A stretch of DNA of 64,000 nucleotides from Ammoniphilus resinae (lineage in GTDB: Bacteria > Bacillota > Bacilli > Aneurinibacillales > RAOX-1), in the NCBI RefSeq assembly GCF_017873965.1, contig NZ_JAGGKT010000011.1, positions 1 through 64,000 on the forward strand. The letters are read 5' to 3'. The position numbers and the translations under genes were made by a program. The notes under the pieces were generated by a model, which saw only the letters and a program-made list of their open reading frames with translations, was not told where the DNA came from and searched no databases. Below, one piece after another: positions 33,660 to 41,821 of this stretch. Every line of letters begins with the position of its first letter. The stretch's first letter is position 1.

Positions 33660-34838
33660 TTACTTCTTCTCTACAAACTTTTTAATTCGCTGAATCCCTT
33701 TTTCAAGCTGTTCCATTGAAGTCGCATAGGAAATGCGCATATGGTTTGGAGCACCAAAACCACTACCTGGAACAACCGCTACAAATTCTTCTTCGAGCAA
33801 TGCTTTTGCCCATTCATCTGTATCGGCGTAACCGCCCTTCTTCACAGCCTCAGACACGTTGGCGAATACATAGAAAGCACCTTTTGGCTTAATACAGTGA
33901 ATTCCTTCGATCTCATTTAATAATTCGACTACGCGATTTCTCCGCTTTTCGAATTCCGTTCTCATCATTTCTAATGGTTCTTGAGATCCCTGTAAAGCCT
34001 CAAGCGCACCATACTGAGCAAAGGTCGTAGGATTGGACGTGGAATGACTGGATAGATTGGTCATCGCCGAAATTAGCTCCTGGCTTCCTGCAGCATAACC
34101 TATGCGCCATCCGGTCATGGAATAAGGTTTAGACATCCCGTTTACGACAATTGTATGTTTGTAAGCTTCTGGGCTTAAGCTTGCAACACTTACATGTTCT
34201 ACACCATCGTAGACCAATTTCTCATAGATTTCATCGGAAACCATTAAGATCCCCTTTTTGATACAAACTTCACTAAGCGCCTCTAATTCTTCACGAGTAT
34301 AGACACTTCCGGTTGGATTACTTGGTGAAGTAATGATCAACGCCTGCGTTTTCTCTGTAATTGCTTCTTCCAACTGCTGTGGCGTAATTTTAAACTCCAG
34401 CTCTTCTTTTCCTTCCACAAAAACAGGTACTCCACCAGCCAAGGAAACCTGCTCAGGATAGGAAACCCAATAAGGAATCGGTACAATTACTTCATCCCCA
34501 GGATTAAGAATCGCTTGAAAGATATTATATAAAACATGTTTTGCCCCATTACCGATCATAATTTGGTTTGGTTTATAATCTAACCCATTGTCATCTTTTA
34601 ATTTTTTGCAAACCGCTTCTTTTAATTCGATGATCCCTGCAGCTGGCGTATACTTCGTCTTGCCTTCTTGCATTGCCTTCACAGCGGCATCAATAATATG
34701 TTGTGGTGTATTAAAATCCGGTTCACCGGCACCTAGTCCTACAATATCAATCCCTTGTTTTTTTAACTCATTTGCCTTGGCAGTTATGGCCAGTGTAGGG
34801 GATGGGGCTAACTGCTTCACTCGTGTAGATAATCTCAT
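33660..34838 (-). CDS. aspB: Aspartate aminotransferase (class I pyridoxal-phosphate enzyme)
   Basis: A 392-residue fold-type I aminotransferase converting aspartate and 2-oxoglutarate to oxaloacetate and glutamate. The product opens MRLSTRVKQLAPSPTLAITA as in B. subtilis AspB. GAGEPDFNTP is the substrate-binding segment, ITSPSNPTGS follows, and the PLP-binding lysine is in NGMSKPYSMTGWRIGY. The C-terminal arginine is in HMRISYA. AGGAGG lies 11 bases before the ATG. Upstream of dnaD, as in B. subtilis. Confidence 0.93.
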   Translation of the reverse strand: MRLSTRVKQLAPSPTLAITAKANELKKQGIDIVGLGAGEPDFNTPQHIIDAAVKAMQEGKTKYTPAAGIIELKEAVCKKLKDDNGLDYKPNQIMIGNGAKHVLYNIFQAILNPGDEVIVPIPYWVSYPEQVSLAGGVPVFVEGKEELEFKITPQQLEEAITEKTQALIITSPSNPTGSVYTREELEALSEVCIKKGILMVSDEIYEKLVYDGVEHVSVASLSPEAYKHTIVVNGMSKPYSMTGWRIGYAAGSQELISAMTNLSSHSTSNPTTFAQYGALEALQGSQEPLEMMRTEFEKRRNRVVELLNEIEGIHCIKPKGAFYVFANVSEAVKKGGYADTDEWAKALLEEEFVAVVPGSGFGAPNHMRISYATSMEQLEKGIQRIKKFVEKK

Positions 34839-34930
34839 AAAAAAACAAACCTCCTATAGGCTCCAATGGTCCTTACTAAATTATTCCCTTTCATTCTACT
34901 TTAAACCAGATAAAATTCAATAACCTTATT

Positions 34931-34960
34931 AGAAAAAAAACGCATTAATGCGCTTTAAAA
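34931..34960 (-). terminator. Terminator-like hairpin
   Basis: On the minus strand AAAGCGCATTAATGCG followed by eight T residues (perfect CGCATTAATGCG palindrome). It probably ends the transcript of the FtsH-like gene. Confidence 0.7.
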
Positions 34961-34985
34961 AGGAAATTCTCCAGTTAACGAGATT

Positions 34986-35084
34986 GGGGGTCAGACCTGT
35001 TGTAATTTGTTGAATAGTAAAATCCAGATCCCTTAATACTGCAGGGTTATTGATTCAACAAATTTCTACAGAGGTCTGACCCCC
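34986..35084. repeat. 99-bp palindrome with GGGGGTCAGACCT ends
   Basis: GGGGGTCAGACCT (34986-34998) is the exact inverse of AGGTCTGACCCCC (35072-35084). Inside them ATTTGTTGAAT pairs with ATTCAACAAAT. The middle is AT-rich with no coding potential. The form resembles REP/MITE-type elements with GGGGTCAGACC ends that occur in many bacteria. It lies 13 bp after the stop of the FtsH-like gene and could form a very stable RNA hairpin. Confidence 0.8.
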
Positions 35085-35096
35085 TTATTAAGCTTT

Positions 35097-36590
35097 TCAA
35101 CTCACCTCTTGATGCGGTTCTGCTGCAAACTGGCGAAAGAAATCACCGCTAAGCACTTCTTCCTTCACCAATATCGCTGCGCCTTCCTCCATCAATCGAC
35201 GTTTGGCAGCTAAAATTTTTCGTGTTTTCTCTAACAGATGATCTAAAATCTTAGTTGTTTCATTTTGAATCAAGTCTTTTTTCACCATATCAAATTTCAC
35301 GATCCCCAGGCTTGATAACCCTGCATCAATCATTGTGTGAACTAATCGTAAAGCTTGATCAAAATCGCTTTTAGAGCCTGTACTGCGTTCCCCGTATTCT
35401 AATTCTTCTGCTACCGCGCCACCTAAACAGATCATAATTTGCTTCTCCAAATACTCTTTTGTATAGAGATAATGATCTTCCTGCGGGTTCTGACGAACAT
35501 ACCCAAGGGCTTGTCCACGCGGACTGACGGTAACCTGAGAAACAGAATTTGGATTCACTTCCTCGGAAACAATCGCATGTCCCAATTCATGAATCGCAAC
35601 ACGTTCTTTTTCCTGCTCATTGGTTTCACGATCGGTTTTTTCCCCCATCATGACTTTATCAATCGCAAAGGAAAAATGTTTGGGAAGCAATTCTTTTGAT
35701 TTTTCCCGGAAAGCATAGATTGCCGCTTCGTTGGTTACACTTTCTAATTGGGCACCGGAAAAACCGTAGGACTCCGCAGCCACCTGCTCAAGGTTGACGT
35801 CGCCAGACATTGGTTTATTTTTGGTATGAATCTTCAAGATTTGCAGTCTTGCCTTTTTGTCCGGAAGATCAACACCAATTTTCCGGTCAAAACGACCTGG
35901 ACGGAGCAGTGCTTCATCAAGCATGTCTGCCCGGTTGGTTGCAGCCATGATCAGGATACGTGGATGCTCTGAAGTAGATATTCCATCCATTTCGGTGAGC
36001 AATTGGTTTAGGGTTTGGTCATATTCTCTATGATGACTTCCTTCCCTTTTTCCACCAAGGACATCGATTTCATCAATGAAGACAATCCCACTGGATTGGT
36101 TATTCTTTTCCGCCATCGTTTTAACATCCTTAAATAGATCCCGAATCCGCTGGGCCCCAACCCCTACGTACATTTCCACAAATTCAGATCCACTGGCAGC
36201 CACAAAAGCAGAATTTGTATAGTTCGCCGCTGCTTTCGCCATGAGGGTTTTTCCGGTTCCAGGAGGTCCAGTAAGCAAAATCCCTTTTAAGGGACGGATG
36301 CCATATTCCGCTGCTACATCCTTTTGAATAAGAAAATCTAGCGCTTCTGTTAGTTCACCCTTTGCCCTCTCTTGCCCTCCGATATCCTCGAATTTGATAT
36401 CTGTTTTTGGAACAGAGTTTTTTGCCTTTTTACCAGAACCAATAGCCATCCCGCCGCCTTGTCGCATAATGAGGAAAAGTACTACTCCCACAAGAATACC
36501 ACCAATTAATAAAGGAGCGATATTAACCCCTAAAAAGGCTAGAAAGATAAATAAGGCTGGGATCATTCCAAATACGATTTCTTTACTCAA
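35097..36590 (-). CDS. Short FtsH-like AAA zinc metalloprotease
   Basis: A 497-residue FtsH-type ATP-dependent protease. Residues 1-45 are two hydrophobic segments with no extracytoplasmic domain between them, unlike canonical FtsH (about 640 residues). The AAA module has Walker A GPPGTGKT, pore loop FVEMYVGVGA, Walker B IVFIDEIDV and arginine fingers in LLRPGRFDR. The M41 protease part has HELGH and a downstream acidic residue in GSKSDFDQAL. TTG 36588-36590 overlaps the last codons of the preceding membrane-protein gene, so the two proteins are coupled. Likely membrane-anchored proteolysis of specific substrates; it is a second, divergent FtsH. Confidence 0.85.
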   Translation of the reverse strand: MSKEIVFGMIPALFIFLAFLGVNIAPLLIGGILVGVVLFLIMRQGGGMAIGSGKKAKNSVPKTDIKFEDIGGQERAKGELTEALDFLIQKDVAAEYGIRPLKGILLTGPPGTGKTLMAKAAANYTNSAFVAASGSEFVEMYVGVGAQRIRDLFKDVKTMAEKNNQSSGIVFIDEIDVLGGKREGSHHREYDQTLNQLLTEMDGISTSEHPRILIMAATNRADMLDEALLRPGRFDRKIGVDLPDKKARLQILKIHTKNKPMSGDVNLEQVAAESYGFSGAQLESVTNEAAIYAFREKSKELLPKHFSFAIDKVMMGEKTDRETNEQEKERVAIHELGHAIVSEEVNPNSVSQVTVSPRGQALGYVRQNPQEDHYLYTKEYLEKQIMICLGGAVAEELEYGERSTGSKSDFDQALRLVHTMIDAGLSSLGIVKFDMVKKDLIQNETTKILDHLLEKTRKILAAKRRLMEEGAAILVKEEVLSGDFFRQFAAEPHQEVS

Positions 36591-37104
36591 GGTCTTTCAC
36601 CTCTTCCTTTAAGGGAAGAACAGCATATAGATGGTCTGTTCCATTTTGTAGGTACAAATAAACAAAATCCTCATCCATTTTTGCCATAGCCTGCTGTAAT
36701 TGTTCTTTTTTCTTCATCTCTTCCATCATGAGTGGAATTTTGGTATATTCTTTCGTCTGAATAGCCTCCGCTACACCGAAATATTCATCCTCCCATAGGT
36801 CTCGCATTTTCTCTCCATATTGAGGCAGACGAATGAGGATTTCTTTCCCACCCATTTGCTCTTCCATATATTGATTGATTTCTTTGTAATCACTCACAAA
36901 TTTTTCAGGGTTTTTAAAGTCAATATCGACAACGACTTGATCCTGGGTGATCTTCAAATCGTTTAGAATTAAATCATTTTTTGCTGCGATAAAATCTTGA
37001 ACAGGTTGCTTGATGTAAAAATGCTGATACGTATACCACCCACCAAATAACAGGGCTAATGTCGAAATCAAAGACAACATCACGGGCATTGTACGCAATT
37101 TCAT
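36583..37104 (-). CDS. Hypothetical single-pass membrane protein coupled to the FtsH-like protease
   Basis: A 173-residue protein with one N-terminal membrane anchor (MPVMLSLISTLALLFGGWY) and an extracytoplasmic or soluble domain rich in charged residues (KITQDQVVVDIDFKNPEKF...). The C-terminus is acidic and overlaps the start of the protease gene by eight bases. No family is recognised. It is not obviously YpmB, which occupies this position in B. subtilis. The translational coupling suggests a partner, adaptor or supplied extracytoplasmic module for the protease, by inference. Confidence 0.7.
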   Translation of the reverse strand: MKLRTMPVMLSLISTLALLFGGWYTYQHFYIKQPVQDFIAAKNDLILNDLKITQDQVVVDIDFKNPEKFVSDYKEINQYMEEQMGGKEILIRLPQYGEKMRDLWEDEYFGVAEAIQTKEYTKIPLMMEEMKKKEQLQQAMAKMDEDFVYLYLQNGTDHLYAVLPLKEEVKDLE

Positions 37105-37390
37105 ACTAGCCCCCCTTTCTATTTTTCATTTAATTTTTTTTGCAGACGATACATATTAAAGTATATCACAGGATATATCTCAGAGGGAGCAGAATGTTTT
37201 TCCTTGTTCTTTGAAAAAAAAGAGAAACTTTCCAAGTTTAGGATAGAGGTTTTGAACTGATTCAAAATTGAGGAATTCTATTCAATGGGGAACTATTTGA
37301 AGAAGTTGCGTGAATGGGCAAATAATACTACTCATTAGCTTGAGGAGTGGGGTTAATAATATAGTTACCGCGCAAGAGGGAGGTGAATGC

Positions 37391-37570
37391 GTGGCCCTTA
37401 AAGGATCATCCCTAAACGAATTACATGACATGCCTCCAGACATTGTCGAGAGAATTCTGAACGACCACCACATGTCATGGGTTGCACTATCATCAAGTTT
37501 TCGCATTCAGGAAGACGCAGCACCTTCATTTCGGCATCCGGATTTTTCCGCTTGGATTAAAGTTGAATAA
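37391..37570 (+). CDS. Small hypothetical protein (59 residues)
   Basis: GTG 37391 has GAGGGAGGTG seven bases upstream and starts a 59-residue product (MALKGSSLNELHDMPPDIVE...) ending FSAWIKVE. The upstream open frame lacks a better start. It is helical in character, with no hydrophobic segment and no recognised family. It is on the plus strand against the flanking minus-strand genes and followed 26 bp later by a strong terminator, which supports a real transcript. Confidence 0.55.
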   Translation: MALKGSSLNELHDMPPDIVERILNDHHMSWVALSSSFRIQEDAAPSFRHPDFSAWIKVE

Positions 37571-37595
37571 AATTAAAACCTACCTATACCTCGCT

Positions 37596-37622
37596 AAAAA
37601 AGGGTGCTATGCACCCTTTTTT
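37596..37622 (+). terminator. Bidirectional terminator
   Basis: AAAAAAGGGTGC-TAT-GCACCCTTTTTT, symmetrical, between the small plus-strand gene and the convergent deaminase gene. Confidence 0.9.
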
Positions 37623-37649
37623 AGTTTTAAGCTTATAGGCGGAGCCGAA

Positions 37650-38945
37650 TTATTTCTCAAGAGAATCAAACATCCGATTGGTTTCATAAATAATTTTTTC
37701 TTCATCAAGTGTTTTTATTTCCCCGTTATCAACAAGCATTTTTCCATTTACATAGACGTCTTTAACATCGTAACCGGACGTTGCGTAAACCAAGTGGGAA
37801 ACTGGGTCATGGAGCGGATGGAAATGCGCACGGTCTGTTCGTACTACAATGATGTCCGCTTTCTTTCCAGCTTCCAATGAACCTGTTTGCTTTCCTATAA
37901 ACATTGCCTCCGCACCATAACGCGTACCCATCCGTAAGGCCTCTTCTGCTGGAACGACAACAGGGTTATAGCTCACCCCTTTATGCAACAAGGCCGCCAT
38001 TTTTATTTCTTCAAATAAATTGAGGTTATTGTTACTGGCTGAGCTATCAGTCCCCAGGGAAACCGTTATACCCGCTCCCAACATTTCCGGCACTCTGGCA
38101 ATACCACTGGCCAATTTTAGGTTACTGATTGGATTATGAGATACCTTGACATCGTATTTCGCCAACAATTCAATCTCCTCATCGGTTAAATGAACAGCAT
38201 GGGCAACTAAGGTTGGGCGTTCAAAAACCCCTAACTTCTCGAGGTGGGCAGGTGGCCTTAATCCATAATCGTTTCTGTTTTGCTCAACCTCTCTTTGCGA
38301 TTCAGACATATGAATATGGATAGGAAGGTCCAATTCGTGGGCTTTCTCTACAATTTGTCTGATATAATCTGGTGGACAGGTATATGGAGCATGTGGTGAC
38401 ATCATCGTTGTAATTCGCCCATCAGCTTTTCCATTCCAGCGTTGAGCAAAATCAGCTGCCTCTTCCAGTTTTTGTTTCTGTACATCAACAGGGCAAAGAC
38501 CGATTACCCCCCGTGCCAATCCAGCTCGCATTCCACTCACTTCTGCCGCTTCAGCCACCTGGTCCATGTGGTCATACATGTCCATAAAGCAGGTTGTCCC
38601 CGTACGAAGCATCTCGATTATCGAGAGATATGTCCCCCATTTCACATGTTCGGAAGTAAATTGTCCTTCCAACGGCCACATTTTTGTTTCTAGCCATTCC
38701 TGTAAGGGAAGATCATCTGCATAGCCGCGAAGTAAAGACATCGCGGCATGGCCATGGGTGTTTACTAATCCAGGCATAATGATGGCCCCGCGAACGTCAA
38801 TCACTTCATCGTATACAGACAAATCTTCTGGAACCTCTCCAACGTATGTAATAACATCCCCGTCAAAAGCAACTGCACCTTGCCGGTATACCATATTTTC
38901 CTCGTTAACTGTAATGACAAATCCATTTGTTAGAATTTTTGGCAT
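37650..38945 (-). CDS. mtaD: 5-methylthioadenosine/S-adenosylhomocysteine deaminase family amidohydrolase
   Basis: A 431-residue metal-dependent amidohydrolase of the MTA/SAH deaminase (TrzA/AtzA) family. Metal ligands are in VNTHGHAA, IHIHMSES, LVAHAVHL and SLGTDSSASNN, in the usual order. It most likely deaminates S-adenosylhomocysteine, methylthioadenosine or a related adenosine derivative, in the methionine salvage/SAM recycling area. A GGAGTG site precedes the ATG by eight bases. The gene is monocistronic here. Confidence 0.87.
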   Translation of the reverse strand: MPKILTNGFVITVNEENMVYRQGAVAFDGDVITYVGEVPEDLSVYDEVIDVRGAIIMPGLVNTHGHAAMSLLRGYADDLPLQEWLETKMWPLEGQFTSEHVKWGTYLSIIEMLRTGTTCFMDMYDHMDQVAEAAEVSGMRAGLARGVIGLCPVDVQKQKLEEAADFAQRWNGKADGRITTMMSPHAPYTCPPDYIRQIVEKAHELDLPIHIHMSESQREVEQNRNDYGLRPPAHLEKLGVFERPTLVAHAVHLTDEEIELLAKYDVKVSHNPISNLKLASGIARVPEMLGAGITVSLGTDSSASNNNLNLFEEIKMAALLHKGVSYNPVVVPAEEALRMGTRYGAEAMFIGKQTGSLEAGKKADIIVVRTDRAHFHPLHDPVSHLVYATSGYDVKDVYVNGKMLVDNGEIKTLDEEKIIYETNRMFDSLEK

Positions 38946-38997
38946 ACTTTTTCACTCCATTCTGATGATAAAGCCATTAAAGCAGAGCGAAACAGGA

Positions 38998-39930
38998 CTA
39001 GTCAAGTTGCTTTTGCTTAAGGAAGGCCAAAATCTCATCCAAAGACTGTTCTTTCTTTTCTGTTGTTATCGATGCAAAGAGATCTCCTATGCTTTTGATC
39101 CGCTCCATGATGTTTCGGATTGTAAAATCTGTGGGATGAAACCCTGATTGGACTTCCTCCCATGTAACAGGGGTCGAAACTGTTCCTCCCCCTCTTGCCC
39201 GAGTTGAATAAGGTGCTGGAAGTGTCCGCCCTTCCCCATGCTGTATATAATCAAAATAAAGCTTGGTTCCTCTATTTTTAACAAGACGTTCCAATGTTAC
39301 CTGCTGTGGATTTTTGCCGACAATGTATTCGGCAATAAATTTATTAAGTTTTCGCGTCTGGTCATACGTATAGCGTTCAACTATAGGAATATAAATCTGC
39401 AGTCCCGATGCGCCCGATGTCTTCGCTTGACTAAACAGCCCTAACGAATCAAGGACTTCCTTTATTTTACTAGCCACTTCTAAAACAAGTTCATAATTTT
39501 CTACATCTGTAGGATCCAAATCAAACACTAGTTCGGTAGGAAACTGTTCCCTTTGATATTTATTAAAGGAAACATGCAATTCCAGGCATGCCTGATTTCC
39601 TAACCAAATCAGGGTTTCCAACTTGTTTGCAAGAACATAGTTGGTTTCCCTCCAGTAGCAACTCTCAATCCATTCTGGTGCATGTTCCGGTCTGTTTTTC
39701 TGGTAAAAAGACTTTCCGTGAATTCCATCGGGATAGCGAATCGTTGTCAGCAATCGATCGTGCAAATAGGGCAGCATGACAGGTGCGACTGCGATAAGGT
39801 AATGAATATAATCCAATTTTGTGATAGCATCCTCTGGCCAAAGAAGCTTCGCAGGGTTGGTAATCCTTAATTTTCGTTCTCCAATTTCGAGGTCAAATTC
39901 TTCACTTTTTTTCATTAACACACTAACCAT
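38998..39930 (-). CDS. LigD-type NHEJ polymerase/primase domain protein (stand-alone)
   Basis: A 310-residue protein homologous to the polymerase (archaeo-eukaryotic primase) domain of LigD, which fills gaps in non-homologous end joining. Visible motifs include KLLWPEDAITKLDYIHYL, IRYPDGIHGKSFYQKNRP, the metal-binding pair in LVFDLDPTD, and TPVTWEEVQSGFHPTDF. Bacillus LigD is usually a ligase-polymerase fusion of about 600 residues; here the ligase domain is absent and the frame starts cleanly (AAGGA nine bases before ATG), so it is a natural single-domain form. It lies 13 bp downstream of ku. A ligase must be supplied elsewhere. Confidence 0.87.
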   Translation of the reverse strand: MVSVLMKKSEEFDLEIGERKLRITNPAKLLWPEDAITKLDYIHYLIAVAPVMLPYLHDRLLTTIRYPDGIHGKSFYQKNRPEHAPEWIESCYWRETNYVLANKLETLIWLGNQACLELHVSFNKYQREQFPTELVFDLDPTDVENYELVLEVASKIKEVLDSLGLFSQAKTSGASGLQIYIPIVERYTYDQTRKLNKFIAEYIVGKNPQQVTLERLVKNRGTKLYFDYIQHGEGRTLPAPYSTRARGGGTVSTPVTWEEVQSGFHPTDFTIRNIMERIKSIGDLFASITTEKKEQSLDEILAFLKQKQLD

Positions 39931-39942
39931 GGCTAAATTTCC

Positions 39943-40794
39943 TTATACAGTAGCTTTTCGTTTACGTTTTTTAACTGGTTCCTTTGCTTCTGTGGCAGTC
40001 GAAGCAGCTTTCTCCTTTTTATCCTGCCGGGTGGCATCCAGACTCGCCTGTAAGGCCGCCATTAAATCGACCACTTTTGCTGCACGTGGGACATTGGGAG
40101 CCTCCTGGATTTCTTCTCCTTCAATTTTTGCATGGATGAGCTCCAACAATTTATTTCGGTAATCATCTGCATACTTTTCTGGATTAAAGTCAGTAGCCAA
40201 ATTTTCAATTAATTGGATCGCCATATTCATTTCCGATTCATTTAATTCCATGTTTCCAGGCAACCCCGGTACATGTTCCACGGAGCGAACTTCATCTGGA
40301 TAAAAAATGGTTTCCATGACAATACAATTTTCATACAATCGTACAGCTGCCAAGCTTTCTTTTGATCGGATGGTAATCTTGGCAATGGCAATTTTCCCTG
40401 CCCTTTTCATTGCTTCACGCAATAAGCTATAGGCCTTGTCCCCCGTTTCCTGCGGTGAGAGAAAATAGGTTTTATCAAAATAAATCGGATCAATTTGTTC
40501 TAAATGGACGAAATCTAAGATTTCAATGGTTTTCCTTGTTTCCGGAGTGATCGCGTCAATCTCTTCATTTTCCATTAAAACAAATCGACCCGGCTCGTAT
40601 TCATATCCTTTTACAATTTCCTCATTTTGAACCTCACGATCGCACACTGGACAGGTTTTTATATATTTAATAGGTGTACCACATTCCTTATGCAACGTAC
40701 GAAAACGAACATCTTTGTCTTCCGTGGCACTAAACATTTTAATAGGAATATTGACCAACCCGAAACTAATGGAGCCTTTCCACATTGTATGCAT
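39943..40794 (-). CDS. ku: Non-homologous end joining protein Ku
   Basis: A 283-residue bacterial Ku, a homodimeric ring that binds DNA ends and recruits LigD. The product opens MHTMWKGSISFGLVNIP, the family hallmark, and continues RTLHKECGTPIKY with a C-x2-C pair (CPVC) often seen in Ku. The C-terminal 30 residues are strongly basic (KKRKRKATV), a DNA-binding extension. AGGAGATGC lies before the ATG. In B. subtilis this pathway protects germinating spores, fitting the sporulating context. Confidence 0.92.
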   Translation of the reverse strand: MHTMWKGSISFGLVNIPIKMFSATEDKDVRFRTLHKECGTPIKYIKTCPVCDREVQNEEIVKGYEYEPGRFVLMENEEIDAITPETRKTIEILDFVHLEQIDPIYFDKTYFLSPQETGDKAYSLLREAMKRAGKIAIAKITIRSKESLAAVRLYENCIVMETIFYPDEVRSVEHVPGLPGNMELNESEMNMAIQLIENLATDFNPEKYADDYRNKLLELIHAKIEGEEIQEAPNVPRAAKVVDLMAALQASLDATRQDKKEKAASTATEAKEPVKKRKRKATV

Positions 40795-40846
40795 TAGTTT
40801 GCATCTCCTTCTTGTTTCTTTTTGTTAGCGTGCCCCAAAAAATCGA

Positions 40847-40875
40847 CAAAAAAGACAGCCAAAATATGACTGCCT
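40847..40875 (-). terminator. Terminator of the lipoprotein gene
   Basis: On the minus strand GGCAGTCA pairs with TGGCTGTC (two wobbles), followed by six T residues, next to the stop codon. Confidence 0.7.
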
Positions 40876-41768
40876 TAAGGTTCTTGATACTCTTCATGCT
40901 CTTGAAAAAAACCCTTCGATTTTTCCCGCTTAATTTGATAGTCCCTTCCATCCGATAATACGCTCACTGTTCCGTGTGTTTTTGTCTGATATACATCCAA
41001 CCAGGTTTCATTCAACCGTTCAATCACATCATCAAAGCCTATTGTATTTGTTAGATCTTGAAAAATCACGGCTACATGTGCATCAACCTTCTCCAAAAAG
41101 GAGGGGCTTGATGCCTGATTGCTGCCACTGTCACTAACCTTTAAAATTTGTGACTTTAGATTATATTTTTCGATTAGTTGATATTCAATTTCATCGTTAA
41201 TATCACTCGTGAACATCCACTTCACTTTATCATGTATAAGCTGAAACACTAGAGAATTTGCTTGTGGAGATAAAGATAATGGTTCACTAGGACTTAACAC
41301 GCGCATTTTTAATATTTTTGCAAAAGTAAAAGTCTGTCCTTCAGTAACAGCGACAATTGATTGAACTGGTTGTGTGATTCTTTCTAAGATTGTTTGTTGT
41401 ATAAGTTCAGGCACCATTAATTGATCAACAGGGTAGTGTTGTAAAATGGTATTAGCGCCATCCACATGACCATCCATCTCACCCGTTAATACCAGAGTAT
41501 CAATTCTCTCGACCTCAAATTGCTCCAAAATTTCTATTATTTCATTTGCGCTTTTTGCTGATCCTGCGTCAACTAGCATCGTAAAGTTTTTAGCCAAAAC
41601 CAAGGTGGATTCCCCTTCAGAAATTCCAAGGAAATGAACGCTGACTGGAAAATCTGCTATTTCGACCGGGGCATGGTGTGTGGCCATTATCGTTTGCTCT
41701 TTTGCTTGACATGCACTTAAAACCAGCAATAGGACCCATAAACCCAACAATCCAAATCTCAATCCCAT
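40875..41768 (-). CDS. Lipoprotein with degenerate metallo-beta-lactamase (ComEC C-terminal-like) fold
   Basis: A 297-residue exported lipoprotein: signal peptide then lipobox LSAC (Cys about residue 20). The mature part resembles the ComEC/Rec2-type metallo-beta-lactamase domain, including VHFLGISEGESTLVL and TMLVDAGS. Where active members have the metal motif H-x-H-x-D-H after 'VLT', this protein reads VLTGEMDGHVDGANTIL, losing the first two histidines. It is therefore probably not a nuclease or hydrolase and may act by binding. Monocistronic, downstream of dinG. Confidence 0.78.
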   Translation of the reverse strand: MGLRFGLLGLWVLLLVLSACQAKEQTIMATHHAPVEIADFPVSVHFLGISEGESTLVLAKNFTMLVDAGSAKSANEIIEILEQFEVERIDTLVLTGEMDGHVDGANTILQHYPVDQLMVPELIQQTILERITQPVQSIVAVTEGQTFTFAKILKMRVLSPSEPLSLSPQANSLVFQLIHDKVKWMFTSDINDEIEYQLIEKYNLKSQILKVSDSGSNQASSPSFLEKVDAHVAVIFQDLTNTIGFDDVIERLNETWLDVYQTKTHGTVSVLSDGRDYQIKREKSKGFFQEHEEYQEP

Positions 41769-41821
41769 TTAGATCACCTGCAATTTTTTCTCCATTTAAT
41801 CTATGAAGAAAGAAGAAAGGA

